A stretch of DNA of 64,000 bases from Bacillus_BA fengqiuensis (lineage in GTDB: Bacteria; Bacillota; Bacilli; Bacillales; Bacillaceae_H). How positions within the stretch are numbered: position 1 is the stretch's first letter; every line of letters begins with the position of its first letter. The notes below the pieces were generated by a model. It had not been told where the DNA came from. It ran no database searches and saw only the letters and a program-made list of their open reading frames with translations. Where the stretch lies: NCBI GenBank assembly GCA_030813035.1, contig JAUSTV010000004.1, one strand, 5' to 3'. This document shows, piece by piece, positions 1-8,277 of this stretch. A program made the translations under genes and the position numbers.

Positions 1-27
1 CCAACCGCTTTGCTTCATCACATACAT
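1..27 (-). CDS. tdk: Thymidine kinase, first nine codons only (cut by window edge)
   Basis: The first 27 bases on the reverse strand read ATG-TAT-GTG-ATG-AAG-CAA-AGC-GGT-TGG, that is MYVMKQSGW. This matches the N-terminus expected for Bacillus thymidine kinases (B. subtilis begins MYIMKQSGW). In B. subtilis tdk lies directly downstream of rpmE, as here. A purine-rich stretch (GGGAGAGG) lies about 10-15 nt upstream of the ATG. The P-loop that would prove the call lies outside the window, so the assignment rests on the nine residues and synteny. Confidence 0.78.
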
Positions 28-175
28 GGCGCGGACCTCTCCCTTCCGTGTCATTCCAATGAAGTGAACCGCTCTTCTACTTCTGTGTACCTAGATGATA
101 TGTTGTCCATCCCATCATCATCTATGTATGTTAATCATTCACTATATATTAACCCGTGCGGGAAGTGCTATTCAC

Positions 176-214
176 GTAAAAAACAGGCAAGAACTGAGAG
201 TCACTTGCCTGTTT
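176..214 (-). terminator. Terminator of rpmE
   Basis: AAACAGGCAAG (181-191) pairs perfectly with CTTGCCTGTTT (204-214). On the minus strand it is followed by a run of T, as expected for a rho-independent terminator just after the rpmE stop. Confidence 0.88.
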
Positions 215-230
215 GATAACATCATATTGA

Positions 231-431
231 TTACTTAAGACCGTATTTTTTGTTGAAGCGATCAACGCGACCATCCGCAGAAGCGAATTTTTGACGGCCA
301 GTGTAGAATGGATGGCATTCAGAACAAACCTCAATGCGAATCTCTTCTTTAACAGAGCCAGTTTCAAATTCATTTCCACAAGCGCATTTCACCATAACTT
401 TTTTGTAGTTTGGATGAATTCCTGTTTTCAT
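231..431 (-). CDS. rpmE: 50S ribosomal protein L31, zinc-binding (C+) type
   Basis: A 66-aa protein of normal length for bacterial L31, a large-subunit protein at the central protuberance. Four cysteines are visible: the CAC pair at residues 16 and 18 and the CSEC pair at 37 and 40. That is the zinc-carrying form, which in B. subtilis is replaced by a cysteine-free paralogue under zinc starvation. The reading frame is open further upstream, but the ATG at 431 has AAGGAG nine bases before it, while the ATG at 440 abuts the same site, so I chose 431. It lies between tdk and rho as in B. subtilis and has its own terminator. Confidence 0.97.
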   Translation of the reverse strand: MKTGIHPNYKKVMVKCACGNEFETGSVKEEIRIEVCSECHPFYTGRQKFASADGRVDRFNKKYGLK

Positions 432-701
432 GCTTTTCATCTCCTTCCGCCCTGAATCATTCTGAAACAGAGTTATATAAACCAACACGATAGACAAAAC
501 GTCAGCATTCGATATGCTCATTTCGACATCGTATACTAAACACACATGAAGAAATTATAACAAGGGTCAAGCAGTTTTGCAACTACCTGTTTTTACAATT
601 TCGCATTTGTTGTCCATTAACGACTAGTCAGATTCCCGTTTCAAGAGCCAGCCCAATCAAAGGAGGCCTGCGCGAAAAGAACTAACCGTAAAAGTATGAA
701 C

Positions 702-735
702 AAAGGAACTTCCCTCATGAATGGAAGTTTCCTTT
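702..735 (-). terminator. Hairpin after rho
   Basis: AAAGGAACTTCC (702-713) pairs with GGAAGTTTCCTTT (723-735), with one bulged base. It lies just downstream of the rho stop. The T tract on the minus strand is short. The arm resembles the end motif of repeat family R1 (AAAGGAAACTTCCAT), so the terminator may derive from it. Confidence 0.65.
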
Positions 736-751
736 ACCATTGTAACACGAT

Positions 752-2026
752 TTACCGTTTTGTGCTTGTTACGGATTTTCTCTCATCTTCCAACATTTTG
801 AAAAACTCCATGTTGCTCTTAGAGTTTCTTAAACGTCTTAAAAATCTCTCTGCAAAGTCAGGGGAATCCGACAATGTTTTACGAATCGCCCATAAATGAT
901 CAAGATGCTCTTTTGGAATGAGTAATTCTTCTTTTCTTGTACCAGAACGACGAATATCAATAGCAGGGAAAATGCGTTTTTCAGCTAATGAACGATCTAA
1001 ATGAAGTTCCATGTTACCGGTTCCCTTGAACTCTTCGTAAATAACATCATCCATTCTGGACCCAGTGTCGATTAGAGCCGTCGCCAAAATGGTCAAGCTG
1101 CCGCCTTCTTCGATGTTACGAGCCGCTCCAAAGAAACGTTTCGGACGATGGAAGGCAGCCGGGTCAATCCCGCCTGATAACGTACGTCCGCTTGGAGGAA
1201 TGACTAAGTTATAAGCACGGGCAAGGCGTGTAATACTATCCATTAAGATGATTACGTCTTTTTTGTGCTCCACGAGACGCATCGCACGCTCTAAAACAAG
1301 TTCGGCTACTTTGATATGATTCTCTGGAACTTCATCGAACGTAGAGCTGACTACGTCTCCGGCAACGGAGCGTTCAATGTCCGTTACCTCCTCTGGGCGT
1401 TCATCAATTAACAAGACGATCAGTTCCGCTTCCGGATGATTCGTTGTAACGCTGTTGGCAATTTCCTTTAAAAGCATTGTTTTTCCGGCTTTCGGAGGCG
1501 CCACAATTAATCCCCTTTGACCAAAACCAATTGGCGCAATCAAATCAATGATTCGTGTCGAGAAGTTTCGCGGCTCTGTCTCCAGTACCATTTGACGATT
1601 CGGATAAATTGGCGTTAAAGCCGGAAAGTGTACACGTTCCTTCGCCGACTCCGGATTATCCCCATTTACCGCCTCTACATGCAGCAAACCATAGTAGCGC
1701 TCGTTTTCTTTCGGAGGACGAACTTTACCCGAAACTTTATCTCCGTTTCTTAAATCGAATCGTCGAATTTGAGAGGCTGATATATAGATGTCTTCTGAAC
1801 TAGGCGAATAGTTGATCGGGCGCAGAAAACCAAAACCTTCTGACTGAATGATTTCTAATACGCCTTCCATAAACAAGAGACCATCTTGTTCAGCTTGGGC
1901 CTTCAAAATAGCAAAAATGAGTTCTTTTTTCGTTAACTTGCTATAGTAGGAAATTTTATACTCACGAGCATGTTCATAGAGCTCTTTTAATTTCATATTC
2001 TCTAAATTAGATAATGTTAAATTCAT
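752..2026 (-). CDS. rho: Transcription termination factor Rho
   Basis: A 424-aa hexameric RNA-dependent ATPase that ends transcription of untranslated RNA. Visible features in order are an N-terminal Rho helical domain (about 1-45) with KELYEHAREYKISYYSKLTK, a cold-shock RNA-binding domain (about 52-118) with GFGFLRP, the P-loop PPKAGKT (177-183), the Walker B strand DVIILMDS (about 257-264), and the Q/R-loop region SGRTLSGGIDP. The length is normal for Bacillus Rho. The start ATG at 2026 has only a weak purine stretch upstream. The order rpmE-rho-glpX is the standard Bacillus arrangement. About 500 bases of repeat-rich DNA separate it from glpX, so it probably has its own promoter. Confidence 0.98.
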   Translation of the reverse strand: MNLTLSNLENMKLKELYEHAREYKISYYSKLTKKELIFAILKAQAEQDGLLFMEGVLEIIQSEGFGFLRPINYSPSSEDIYISASQIRRFDLRNGDKVSGKVRPPKENERYYGLLHVEAVNGDNPESAKERVHFPALTPIYPNRQMVLETEPRNFSTRIIDLIAPIGFGQRGLIVAPPKAGKTMLLKEIANSVTTNHPEAELIVLLIDERPEEVTDIERSVAGDVVSSTFDEVPENHIKVAELVLERAMRLVEHKKDVIILMDSITRLARAYNLVIPPSGRTLSGGIDPAAFHRPKRFFGAARNIEEGGSLTILATALIDTGSRMDDVIYEEFKGTGNMELHLDRSLAEKRIFPAIDIRRSGTRKEELLIPKEHLDHLWAIRKTLSDSPDFAERFLRRLRNSKSNMEFFKMLEDERKSVTSTKR

Positions 2027-2165
2027 TCAAACACCACACTTTAATTAAATAATTTCCTGTTTTCCCCCATATTAAAACGTTTTATAAATATGAGAAAAGA
2101 TACGGATGGAATAAATGGTGAAGATAAGGAAGGCAACCTTGAAGTAGATTTCAGTAGATTTAATT

Positions 2166-2190
2166 TATCCCGCTCTAACAGGCAGTGAAA
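2166..2190 (-). repeat. R1 repeat fragment
   Basis: On the minus strand this reads CACTGCCTGTTAGAGCGGGATAA, matching the end module of family R1 (TTACTGCCCGTTAATGCGGGATAAA). It lies about 45 bases beyond a complete R1 copy at 2232-2369, giving a tandem arrangement. Confidence 0.6.
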
Positions 2191-2231
2191 CCTTCAGCGA
2201 GTAAAGGATCCTTAATACGAAATAGATGCGT

Positions 2232-2369
2232 AATATATCCCGCATGAACGGGCAGTAAGAACCCCCTCCCCTGGGTTAAGAGGGGGGATTACTGCCCGTA
2301 AAAGCTCGATAAAATCAACTAACCATCCGCCGAGATAGAGGTCTCTTCACGGATGGAAGTTTCCTTTCT
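2232..2369 (-). repeat. R1 intergenic repeat, long form
   Basis: Read on the minus strand it begins AAAGGAAACTTCCAT and ends CTGCCCGTTCATGCGGGAT. It holds two stems. One is CGGATGG/CCATCCG (2350-2356 with 2323-2329). The other is a strong compound hairpin, ACGGGCAGTAA (2248-2258) with TTACTGCCCGT (2289-2299), extended inside by CCCCCTC/GAGGGGG. The same layout recurs at 26845 and 48446. It fills most of the 507-base gap between glpX and rho. Confidence 0.85.
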
Positions 2370-2500
2370 ATTCTACCCTTTTTATCTCTTTTTAATCAAC
2401 CTATTTTTACGACCCCTGCTCCTTCAAAAAAGAACATCGTTCGTAAAATCATACCGTTCACCATTTCTTTTTTAGAGACGGCATACCCCTCAAAATTCCG

Positions 2501-2531
2501 AAAACAATGAGCACCCGATGGGTGCTCATTG
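2501..2531 (-). terminator. Terminator of glpX
   Basis: CAATGAGCACCC (2505-2516) pairs with GGGTGCTCATTG (2520-2531). On the minus strand it is followed by TTTT, and it starts just past the glpX stop. Confidence 0.85.
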
Positions 2532-2533
2532 TT

Positions 2534-3502
2534 TTAGTTTTTGATAACTAGATTCGGTTTCTTTTTCAAGCTATGTCTGCCGTCAATGAAACGCACTGTA
2601 CCAGACTTGGCACGCATAACTAACGATTGGGTCGTACCGATAAGTCCTTTAAATTGAACACCTTTAAGCAGCTCTCCATCTGTTACCCCTGTCGCTGCAA
2701 AAATGGCGTCATCCCCTTTCACCAAGTCTTCCATTAGAAGCACCCGGTTAATATCCTGAATGCCCATCCCTTGGCATCGGGCTAATTCTTCATCGCTTTG
2801 AGGCAATAATTTACCTTGCAGCTCTCCGCCGAGACATTTAAGGGCAACGGCTGCAATAACACCTTCAGGCGCTCCGCCGGAACCGAATAAAATATCCACA
2901 CCCGTATGGTCAAAAGCCGTATTAATGGCACCTGCCACATCGCCGTCGTTAATCAACTTAATGCGGGCACCGGCTTCTCTTAACTCTTTAATGATATGTT
3001 CATGTCGTGAACGATTTAACACGGTTGCGACAACATCTTCAATATCTTTATTTTTTGCTTTCGCGACTGCTCTTAAGTTTTCAATAATCGGCGCGTTAAT
3101 ATCAATTTGGCCAACTGCTTCCGGCCCCACGGCGATTTTTTCCATATACATATCAGGTGCATGAAGTAAGTTTCCATGGTCGGCTACTGCCAGTACCGCT
3201 AAACCGTTCCAGCCGCCTGAAGCAACGATGTTCGTTCCTTCCAATGGATCAACCGCCACATCCACTCGCGGACCATATCCGGTTCCAAGCTTCTCTCCGA
3301 TATAAAGCATTGGAGCCTCATCCATTTCTCCTTCTCCAATCACAACCGTTCCCTTCATTGGAATGGTATCGAACACATCACGCATGGCAGAAGTAGCTGC
3401 TTCATCGGCTTCTTCTTTTTTTCCGCGTCCCATCCACCTAGCAGATGCTAAAGCTGCCGCTTCTGTTACACGTACAAGTTCCATCGATAAACTTCTTTCC
3501 AT
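2534..3502 (-). CDS. glpX: Class II fructose-1,6-bisphosphatase
   Basis: A 322-aa GlpX-type phosphatase that hydrolyses fructose-1,6-bisphosphate to fructose-6-phosphate in gluconeogenesis, in the cytosol. The metal and substrate motifs of the family are present: GEGEMDEAP (56-64), DPLEGTN (85-91) and FGSGGAPEGV. The N-terminus MERSLSMELVRVTEAA matches Bacillus GlpX, supporting the ATG at 3502, which has GGGGGAGACGG just upstream. It sits between murA and rho as in B. subtilis, close to fbaA and tal, which act on the same sugar phosphates. It has a clear terminator. Confidence 0.97.
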   Translation of the reverse strand: MERSLSMELVRVTEAAALASARWMGRGKKEEADEAATSAMRDVFDTIPMKGTVVIGEGEMDEAPMLYIGEKLGTGYGPRVDVAVDPLEGTNIVASGGWNGLAVLAVADHGNLLHAPDMYMEKIAVGPEAVGQIDINAPIIENLRAVAKAKNKDIEDVVATVLNRSRHEHIIKELREAGARIKLINDGDVAGAINTAFDHTGVDILFGSGGAPEGVIAAVALKCLGGELQGKLLPQSDEELARCQGMGIQDINRVLLMEDLVKGDDAIFAATGVTDGELLKGVQFKGLIGTTQSLVMRAKSGTVRFIDGRHSLKKKPNLVIKN

Positions 3503-3580
3503 ATCCGTCTCCCCCGCTGTCCTTTTAATTTATTGATCCCGCATTACCAAGCATTAGGAACCCTATGAAAGGAGTCCGTT

Positions 3581-4867
3581 CTAGGAATTTTGGAACTGGT
3601 CAATTTCTTGCTCTGTCATTCTTTCCCGCCAGATGACGGCTCCTAAGCCCGAGAGCTTGTCTACCAGATGACTATAGCCTCTGTCAATATGCTCTAATCC
3701 CGTCACTTCTGTGATTCCTCTTGCCATCAGCCCAGCCGTAACAAGAGCTGCACCCGCTCTCAAATCGGATGCCTTGACTTTCGCCCCTTGCAATTGAGCA
3801 GGACCGTTAATGATCGCAGAACGCCCTTCCACTTTAATGACAGCATTCATTCTTCTTAATTCATCAATATGCTTAAAACGGGCACTATAAATCGTATCCG
3901 TTACCACACTTGTACCTGCCGCTTTCGTCAATAAAGAGGTAAAAGGTTGTTGCAAATCGGTTGGAAATCCCGGATAAACAAGTGTCTTAATATCGACAGC
4001 CTTTAGGCTTTGTCCGCCCACCACCAGAATTTGTTCCGGATTCGCCTCTACTCGAACTCCCATTTCTCTCATTTTGGCGATCAATGATTCTAAATGAAGG
4101 GGAATAACGTTATCAATCATGACTTCCTTGCCCATCGCAGCAGCCATAATCATGTAAGTGCCGGCTTCAATTCGATCTGGAATGATAGAATGGCGGCATC
4201 CTTTAAGCTCGTCCACTCCATCAATACGAATAACGTCGGTTCCTGCTCCTTTTATACGAGCTCCCATATTGGTGAGCAATGTAGCCACATCAATAATTTC
4301 CGGTTCTTTCGCAGCATTTTCAATAATGGTTCGCCCTTTGGCTCTTACCGCAGCCAGCATAATATTAATCGTAGCCCCTACGCTTACGACATCCAGGTAA
4401 ATACGGGCACCTTTCAGCTCATCTGCACGCAGATAGATGGCTCCTTGTTCATTCGTCACTTGAACTCCGAGAGCCTCAAATCCCTTAATATGCTGGTCAA
4501 TCGGACGAGGACCTAAGTGGCATCCTCCCGGCAGGCCTATGACAGCCTTTTTGAAGCGCCCTAACATGGCCCCCATCAAATAATAGGAAGCACGCAGTTT
4601 TTTTACTTTTCCATTAGGAAGAGGCATCGAAACCATTTCTGCCGGATTAACTGTTAGCTCGTTATTTTCATAAGCCACTTTTCCGCCAATTTCCTCAAGC
4701 AAATCACTTAAAATCTGTACGTCAGAAATATCAGGCAATCCCTCAATCGTGACTGGAGACTCCGCTAAAATGGTCGCAGGAATAAGCGCAACCGCACTAT
4801 TTTTAGCCCCGCTGATTCTTACCGTACCGTTTAATGTAGATCCACCTTGTATCTTTAACTTTTCCAC
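3581..4867 (-). CDS. murA: UDP-N-acetylglucosamine 1-carboxyvinyltransferase (MurA family, MurAB position)
   Basis: A 428-aa enzyme that transfers enolpyruvate from PEP to UDP-GlcNAc, the first committed step of peptidoglycan synthesis. Lys22-Asn23 in SGAKNS and the loop LPGGCHLGPRP with Cys116 are present; this cysteine is the residue fosfomycin alkylates in sensitive enzymes. Position (between tal and glpX) corresponds to the second MurA of B. subtilis (murAB/murZ). The ATG at 4867 has AAGGGAG upstream. The leader contains a perfect 15-base inverted repeat (4909-4973), described separately. Confidence 0.97.
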   Translation of the reverse strand: MEKLKIQGGSTLNGTVRISGAKNSAVALIPATILAESPVTIEGLPDISDVQILSDLLEEIGGKVAYENNELTVNPAEMVSMPLPNGKVKKLRASYYLMGAMLGRFKKAVIGLPGGCHLGPRPIDQHIKGFEALGVQVTNEQGAIYLRADELKGARIYLDVVSVGATINIMLAAVRAKGRTIIENAAKEPEIIDVATLLTNMGARIKGAGTDVIRIDGVDELKGCRHSIIPDRIEAGTYMIMAAAMGKEVMIDNVIPLHLESLIAKMREMGVRVEANPEQILVVGGQSLKAVDIKTLVYPGFPTDLQQPFTSLLTKAAGTSVVTDTIYSARFKHIDELRRMNAVIKVEGRSAIINGPAQLQGAKVKASDLRAGAALVTAGLMARGITEVTGLEHIDRGYSHLVDKLSGLGAVIWRERMTEQEIDQFQNS

Positions 4868-4908
4868 TTTAGGCTCCCTTCCAGTGAAGATAATGCCACT
4901 TCACTCCT

Positions 4909-4973
4909 ACTATTAGGTAATATTTACCAAATCATTCGCCGAAATCCAGGTTATTTTCATATTACCTAATAGT
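4909..4973 (-). promoter_or_regulatory. Perfect 15-bp inverted repeat in the murA leader
   Basis: ACTATTAGGTAATAT (4909-4923) is exactly complementary to ATATTACCTAATAGT (4959-4973), with a 35-base loop. It lies 42 bases upstream of the murA start codon, with no T run after it in the murA direction, so it does not look like a simple terminator. It could be an operator pair or a leader RNA structure. Function unknown. Confidence 0.5.
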
Positions 4974-5026
4974 TTACACGAAAAAATTTTTTTCATGTAT
5001 AAAATTATCATTTTTACAGAAAAATG

Positions 5027-5056
5027 GGCATTCACGATTATTTTGCTGTGAATGCC
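5027..5056 (-). terminator. Second hairpin between tal and murA
   Basis: GGCATTCAC (5027-5035) pairs with GTGAATGCC (5048-5056). On the minus strand it is followed by CATTTTTCTG. It probably backs up the tal terminator and insulates murA. Confidence 0.75.
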
Positions 5057-5088
5057 AAAGGGAAATATGAATACTTTTTTAAGAGGAT

Positions 5089-5123
5089 GTTCAAAAAGGC
5101 CGGCAATGCCCTCCTTTTTGAAC
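5089..5123 (-). terminator. Hairpin terminator of tal
   Basis: GTTCAAAAAGG (5089-5099) pairs with CCTTTTTGAAC (5113-5123) directly after the tal stop. The T-rich part is inside the stem; the second hairpin at 5027 has the better T tract. Confidence 0.65.
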
Positions 5124-5130
5124 CCTCATT

Positions 5131-5775
5131 TTAAGAAAGGCGGTTGTTCCAATCTTTCAAGAATTGTTCAATTCCGCTATCTGTTAAAGGATGTTTGAAT
5201 AATTGCATTAATACCTTATATGGAATGGTTGCGATATGTGCGCCTTTTAATGCTGCTTCTGTGACATGCATAGGATGACGGATAGAAGCCGCAATAATTT
5301 CTGTATCGATATCGTGGATGGCAAAGATATCAGCAATTTGAGCGATAAGATCTAATCCGTTATGTCCTAGATCATCTAGGCGCCCTAAAAATGGAGAGAC
5401 ATATGTTGCTCCTGCTCTAGCGGCCAAAAGAGCCTGGTTAGCAGAAAACACTAATGTTACATTTGTTTTGATTCCCGATTCTGAAAATTCTTTAACGGCC
5501 TTTAAACCGTCTGGTGTCATTGGTACTTTAATGGTAATGTTTGGAGCGATTTTAGCCAACTCTTTCCCTTCTGCAATCATGCCTTCAGCATCTAACGCGA
5601 TTACTTCTGCACTTACAGATCCCGAAACAAGAGCTGTGATTTCTTTAAGGCGATCTTCAAATGAGATATTTTCTTTCGCCACCAGACTTGGATTTGTTGT
5701 TACGCCAGCCAATAAACCTAGTGAATGCGCTTCCTTAATCTCGTTAATGTTAGCAGTGTCAATGAAAAATTTCAT
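5131..5775 (-). CDS. tal: Transaldolase, small TalC/Fsa-like type
   Basis: A 214-aa member of the short transaldolase family that moves dihydroxyacetone units between sugar phosphates in the pentose phosphate pathway. The Schiff-base lysine lies in TIKVPMT (Lys83). MKFFIDTAN and GVTTNPSLV are family hallmarks. Length matches B. subtilis Tal (YwjH). The ATG at 5775 has GGGAGGGGAAGG before it. The family also includes fructose-6-phosphate aldolases; sequence alone does not separate the two activities. Synteny (fbaA-tal-murA) favours transaldolase. Confidence 0.95.
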   Translation of the reverse strand: MKFFIDTANINEIKEAHSLGLLAGVTTNPSLVAKENISFEDRLKEITALVSGSVSAEVIALDAEGMIAEGKELAKIAPNITIKVPMTPDGLKAVKEFSESGIKTNVTLVFSANQALLAARAGATYVSPFLGRLDDLGHNGLDLIAQIADIFAIHDIDTEIIAASIRHPMHVTEAALKGAHIATIPYKVLMQLFKHPLTDSGIEQFLKDWNNRLS

Positions 5776-5833
5776 GACCTTCCCCTCCCGCTTAATAAAG
5801 TATCTGAATGCTAAGAATGAATGTTATCCCTAA

Positions 5834-5860
5834 AAGGAAACCGCCCTAAAAAAGGCGGTT
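5834..5860 (-). terminator. Terminator of fbaA
   Basis: AACCGCC (5839-5845) pairs with GGCGGTT (5854-5860) between the fbaA stop and the tal start. On the minus strand TCCTTTTAG follows. Partial read-through into tal is possible because tal begins close by. Confidence 0.75.
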
Positions 5861-5881
5861 CCATGCTTGAAGCAATAATGA

Positions 5882-6739
5882 TTAAGCTTTGTTTGAAGAA
5901 CCGAACTCGCGCATTTTACCCGCAACTGTTTGCTTGATTGCTTCGCGGCCAGGGCCGATAAATTTACGTGGATCATAAACTTCTTGATCGCTGTTTAAAA
6001 TTTCACGTACTGCTTTTGTAAATGCGATTTGGTTTTCTGTGTTAACGTTGATTTTAGAAGTACCTAAAGAGATAGCTCTTTCAATATCTTTTGTTGGGAT
6101 ACCAGTACCACCATGTAATACTAGAGGTACTCCCGTTAAGTCACGAACTTCTTCCATCTCTTTGAAGCCTAAGTTTGGCTCGCCTTTGTAAGGGCCGTGT
6201 ACTGAACCTAAAGCTGGGGCAAGGCAGTCGATACCTGTAGCTTTTACAAGTTCTTCACACTCTTTCGGATCAGCATAGATGACGCCGTCTGCTACTACAT
6301 CATCTTCTTGTCCGCCAACTACACCTAGTTCAGCTTCTACTGATACACCTTTTGAATGAGCGTATTCTACTACTTTTTTTGTAGTTTCGATATTCTCTTC
6401 AAATGGGTGGTGAGAAGCATCAATCATTACAGATGTAAATCCAGCATCAATTGCCTCTTTACATTTTTCAAAGCTTGAACCATGGTCTAAATGGATTGCT
6501 ACAGGAACAGTAATGTTCATGTCCTGCATTAAACCTTTAACAATGCTCACAACTGTGTTGAAGCCGCTCATATGGCGAGCAGCACCTTCTGATACACCGA
6601 GGATAACTGGGGATTTTTCCTCTTCAGCAGCCGCTAAAATCGCTTGCGTCCACTCTAAGTTGTTCATGTTAAATTGACCAACCGCATACTTACCTTCTAA
6701 CGCTTTGCTCAACATTTCTGTCATTGAAACTAAAGGCAT
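5882..6739 (-). CDS. fbaA: Class II fructose-bisphosphate aldolase
   Basis: A 285-aa zinc aldolase that reversibly cleaves fructose-1,6-bisphosphate to glyceraldehyde-3-phosphate and dihydroxyacetone phosphate. Zinc and catalytic motifs are visible: HLDHGSS (83-89, with catalytic Asp85 and a zinc histidine), SVHGPYKGEP and VLHGGTGI. The frame is open nine codons further upstream, but the ATG at 6739 has AAGGAGG seven to eight bases ahead and gives the standard Bacillus N-terminus MPLVSMTEML, so I use it. The gene lies between spo0F and tal, as in B. subtilis. Confidence 0.98.
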   Translation of the reverse strand: MPLVSMTEMLSKALEGKYAVGQFNMNNLEWTQAILAAAEEEKSPVILGVSEGAARHMSGFNTVVSIVKGLMQDMNITVPVAIHLDHGSSFEKCKEAIDAGFTSVMIDASHHPFEENIETTKKVVEYAHSKGVSVEAELGVVGGQEDDVVADGVIYADPKECEELVKATGIDCLAPALGSVHGPYKGEPNLGFKEMEEVRDLTGVPLVLHGGTGIPTKDIERAISLGTSKINVNTENQIAFTKAVREILNSDQEVYDPRKFIGPGREAIKQTVAGKMREFGSSNKA

Positions 6740-6917
6740 ACCAAAATCCTCCTTAACATAAACCATTGTCAGTACTATCCGAGAAGTTTCATTGGGATAT
6801 TATGTACAATTTCAAATGTTTCATACGTTCACTTGAAATATTCGCTTATCGAATAGTTTAATACAGTACTTAGGATACCAACTTACGCGACAATCAGCAA
6901 CATATTTAGTCATTTAA

Positions 6918-6968
6918 TCAAAAAAAAGAGAATGTCTCGTAAGCCTAAAAGCAGGCCTTTAAGACATC
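6918..6968 (-). terminator. Terminator of spo0F
   Basis: AATGTCT (6931-6937) pairs with AGACAT (6962-6967), with an inner AAGCCT/AGGCCT pair. On the minus strand TCTCTTTTTTTT follows, a strong rho-independent terminator. The rest of the gap up to fbaA shows nothing else I can name. Confidence 0.88.
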
Positions 6969-6978
6969 CCAGAGAAAA

Positions 6979-7022
6979 ACCTGGCCTTATAAACCCAATA
7001 AAATCAAGGGTTTGGCAAGGTT
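6979..7022 (-). repeat. R2 hairpin (divergent copy) after spo0F
   Basis: On the minus strand AAACCC and GGGTTT flank a loop reading TTGATTTTATT, within a longer imperfect stem ending AACCTTGCC/GGCCAGGTT. The loop and inner stem match the R2 family (consensus ATCCTTGATTTTACTGGAT). It lies between the spo0F stop and its T-rich terminator. Confidence 0.6.
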
Positions 7023-7054
7023 CATCATTTTTTGTACTGTTATGTAAAGAAAAA

Positions 7055-7426
7055 TCAGTTAGATCCAACTGGTAAATATTGTCGAACCGCTTGTCGGATT
7101 TCATCGATATCAAAAGGCTTGGCAAAATGTGTAAGGGCCCCTAAATCTTTCGCTTCTTGAATCATATCCAACTCACCATATGCCGTCATGATAATGACCT
7201 TAATGCTCTGGTCGTGCTGCTTCAATCTTTTCAAAATTTCAATGCCATCCATTCCAGGGATTTTCATATCGAGCAACACAAGGTCTGGTGCATTTTTTTG
7301 GGCAATTTCAATCGCCTGATATCCGTTTGCAGCTTGAAACGTTTGATATCCTTCCTTTTGCAGTACTTCCGTTAACAAAATGCGAATGCCAAATTGGTCA
7401 TCTACAATTAAAATTTTCTCTTCCAA
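7055..7426 (-). CDS. spo0F: Sporulation phosphorelay response regulator Spo0F
   Basis: A 123-aa stand-alone receiver domain that takes phosphate from sporulation histidine kinases and passes it to Spo0B. The acidic pocket Asp9-Asp10, the phosphorylated Asp53 in LLDMKIPGMDG, Thr in MTAYG and Lys in HFAKPFD are all in place. There is no output domain, as expected. The sequence is very close to B. subtilis Spo0F. The ATG at 7426 has a GGTGGG site upstream. The gene is divergent from ywjG, and the 150-base gap contains a possible sigma-H/0A-box arrangement, listed separately. Confidence 0.98.
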   Translation of the reverse strand: MEEKILIVDDQFGIRILLTEVLQKEGYQTFQAANGYQAIEIAQKNAPDLVLLDMKIPGMDGIEILKRLKQHDQSIKVIIMTAYGELDMIQEAKDLGALTHFAKPFDIDEIRQAVRQYLPVGSN

Positions 7427-7472
7427 TATAATCCCACCTTCATTATTCTCATAATCTCTATGTTACTCATAA

Positions 7473-7500
7473 GTTTCGACTTTCTCCATACATTTCCCTT
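7473..7500 (-). promoter_or_regulatory. Possible sigma-H promoter and 0A box for spo0F
   Basis: On the minus strand AAGGGAAAT (7492-7500) is spaced about 11 bases from GTCGAAACT, resembling the sigma-H pattern (RnAGGAwWW and RnnGAATww) with mismatches. AGTCGAA (7475-7481) is one base from the Spo0A box TGTCGAA. B. subtilis spo0F is known to be driven by sigma-H and Spo0A; the match here is only partial. Confidence 0.35.
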
Positions 7501-7577
7501 CTTTTTACTCTTTCATTTCTTTTCGCTATAATGACTACCAGAAGTATCGATATGATGATAAGAGAAAGGTGAACGAC

Positions 7578-8111
7578 ATGCTAAAGATTTTTACAACACA
7601 ATTAACCGGCTATTTCAAGCGAATTCAAGAAAAAGAAGAGTTTCATATAGAAGATGGAGCTAGAGTATTGGCCCAGGCAATTATCGGAGACGGAAACATT
7701 TATATTTATGGAAAAGATGAAATGCTGGCTGTCGGACTGGAAGCTACAAAAAGCCAAGAGCCTCTGCCAAGCACGAAGTTATTAGCGTCCATTGAAGAGA
7801 TCGAACATTTAACATCTGCTGACCGTATCTTACTTGTTTCTCGTACCTCTACGGACCCGCACATCCTGGATGCGGCCCAGCGATTGCAAGAGCATGGAAT
7901 TTTGACAGTGGGCATTTCTCCAATCGAAAAAGAAAATACCCTATCATCATTGGAAGATTTCGTTGATGTCCACATTGACACGAAACTTCTCAAACCCCTT
8001 ATCCCCGATGATGAAGGAAATCGTTATGGATTCCCGGCCATCATGACCGCTCTTTATGCCTACTATGGGCTTCATTTAACGATTAAAGAAATTATAACAG
8101 AATACGAATAA
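7578..8111 (+). CDS. ywjG: YwjG family protein (DUF2529)
   Basis: A 177-aa protein conserved between spo0F and pyrG in Bacillus. The sequence resembles a degenerate SIS-type (phosphosugar isomerase) fold: alternating strand/helix segments with IYIYGKDEM, RILLVSRTSTD and ILTVGISP. I infer this from pattern only; no activity is known. A GTG nine bases earlier is in frame, but the ATG at 7578 has AAAGGTGA correctly spaced and matches the usual start MLKxFTTQLTG. It is convergent with pyrG, with two hairpins in between. Confidence 0.85.
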   Translation: MLKIFTTQLTGYFKRIQEKEEFHIEDGARVLAQAIIGDGNIYIYGKDEMLAVGLEATKSQEPLPSTKLLASIEEIEHLTSADRILLVSRTSTDPHILDAAQRLQEHGILTVGISPIEKENTLSSLEDFVDVHIDTKLLKPLIPDDEGNRYGFPAIMTALYAYYGLHLTIKEIITEYE

Positions 8112-8115
8112 AGAG

Positions 8116-8156
8116 GATGAATCAAAAGGTATAAAAAGCATCCCTTTTGATTCATC
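8116..8156. terminator. Bidirectional hairpin between ywjG and pyrG
   Basis: GATGAATCAAAAGG (8116-8129) pairs with CCTTTTGATTCATC (8143-8156), a perfect 14-bp stem between the convergent genes ywjG and pyrG. Confidence 0.8.
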
Positions 8157-8160
8157 ATCC

Positions 8161-8218
8161 TGAAAGGACCCGTCATGGAAATCCATTAAAATCAAAGATT
8201 TCGTGACGGGTCCTTTCA
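8161..8218. repeat. R2 hairpin between ywjG and pyrG
   Basis: TGAAAGGACCCGTCA (8161-8175) is exactly complementary to TGACGGGTCCTTTCA (8204-8218). On the minus strand the loop reads ATCTTTGATTTTAATGGAT, the conserved R2 loop. It probably ends pyrG transcription, but the loop conservation across R2 copies is unusual for a plain terminator. Confidence 0.8.
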
Positions 8219-8277
8219 GTAAACAATCATTTTGGTAATCTGTTTAGAATCTATAAAATAGCCGCTATTTATATTCC

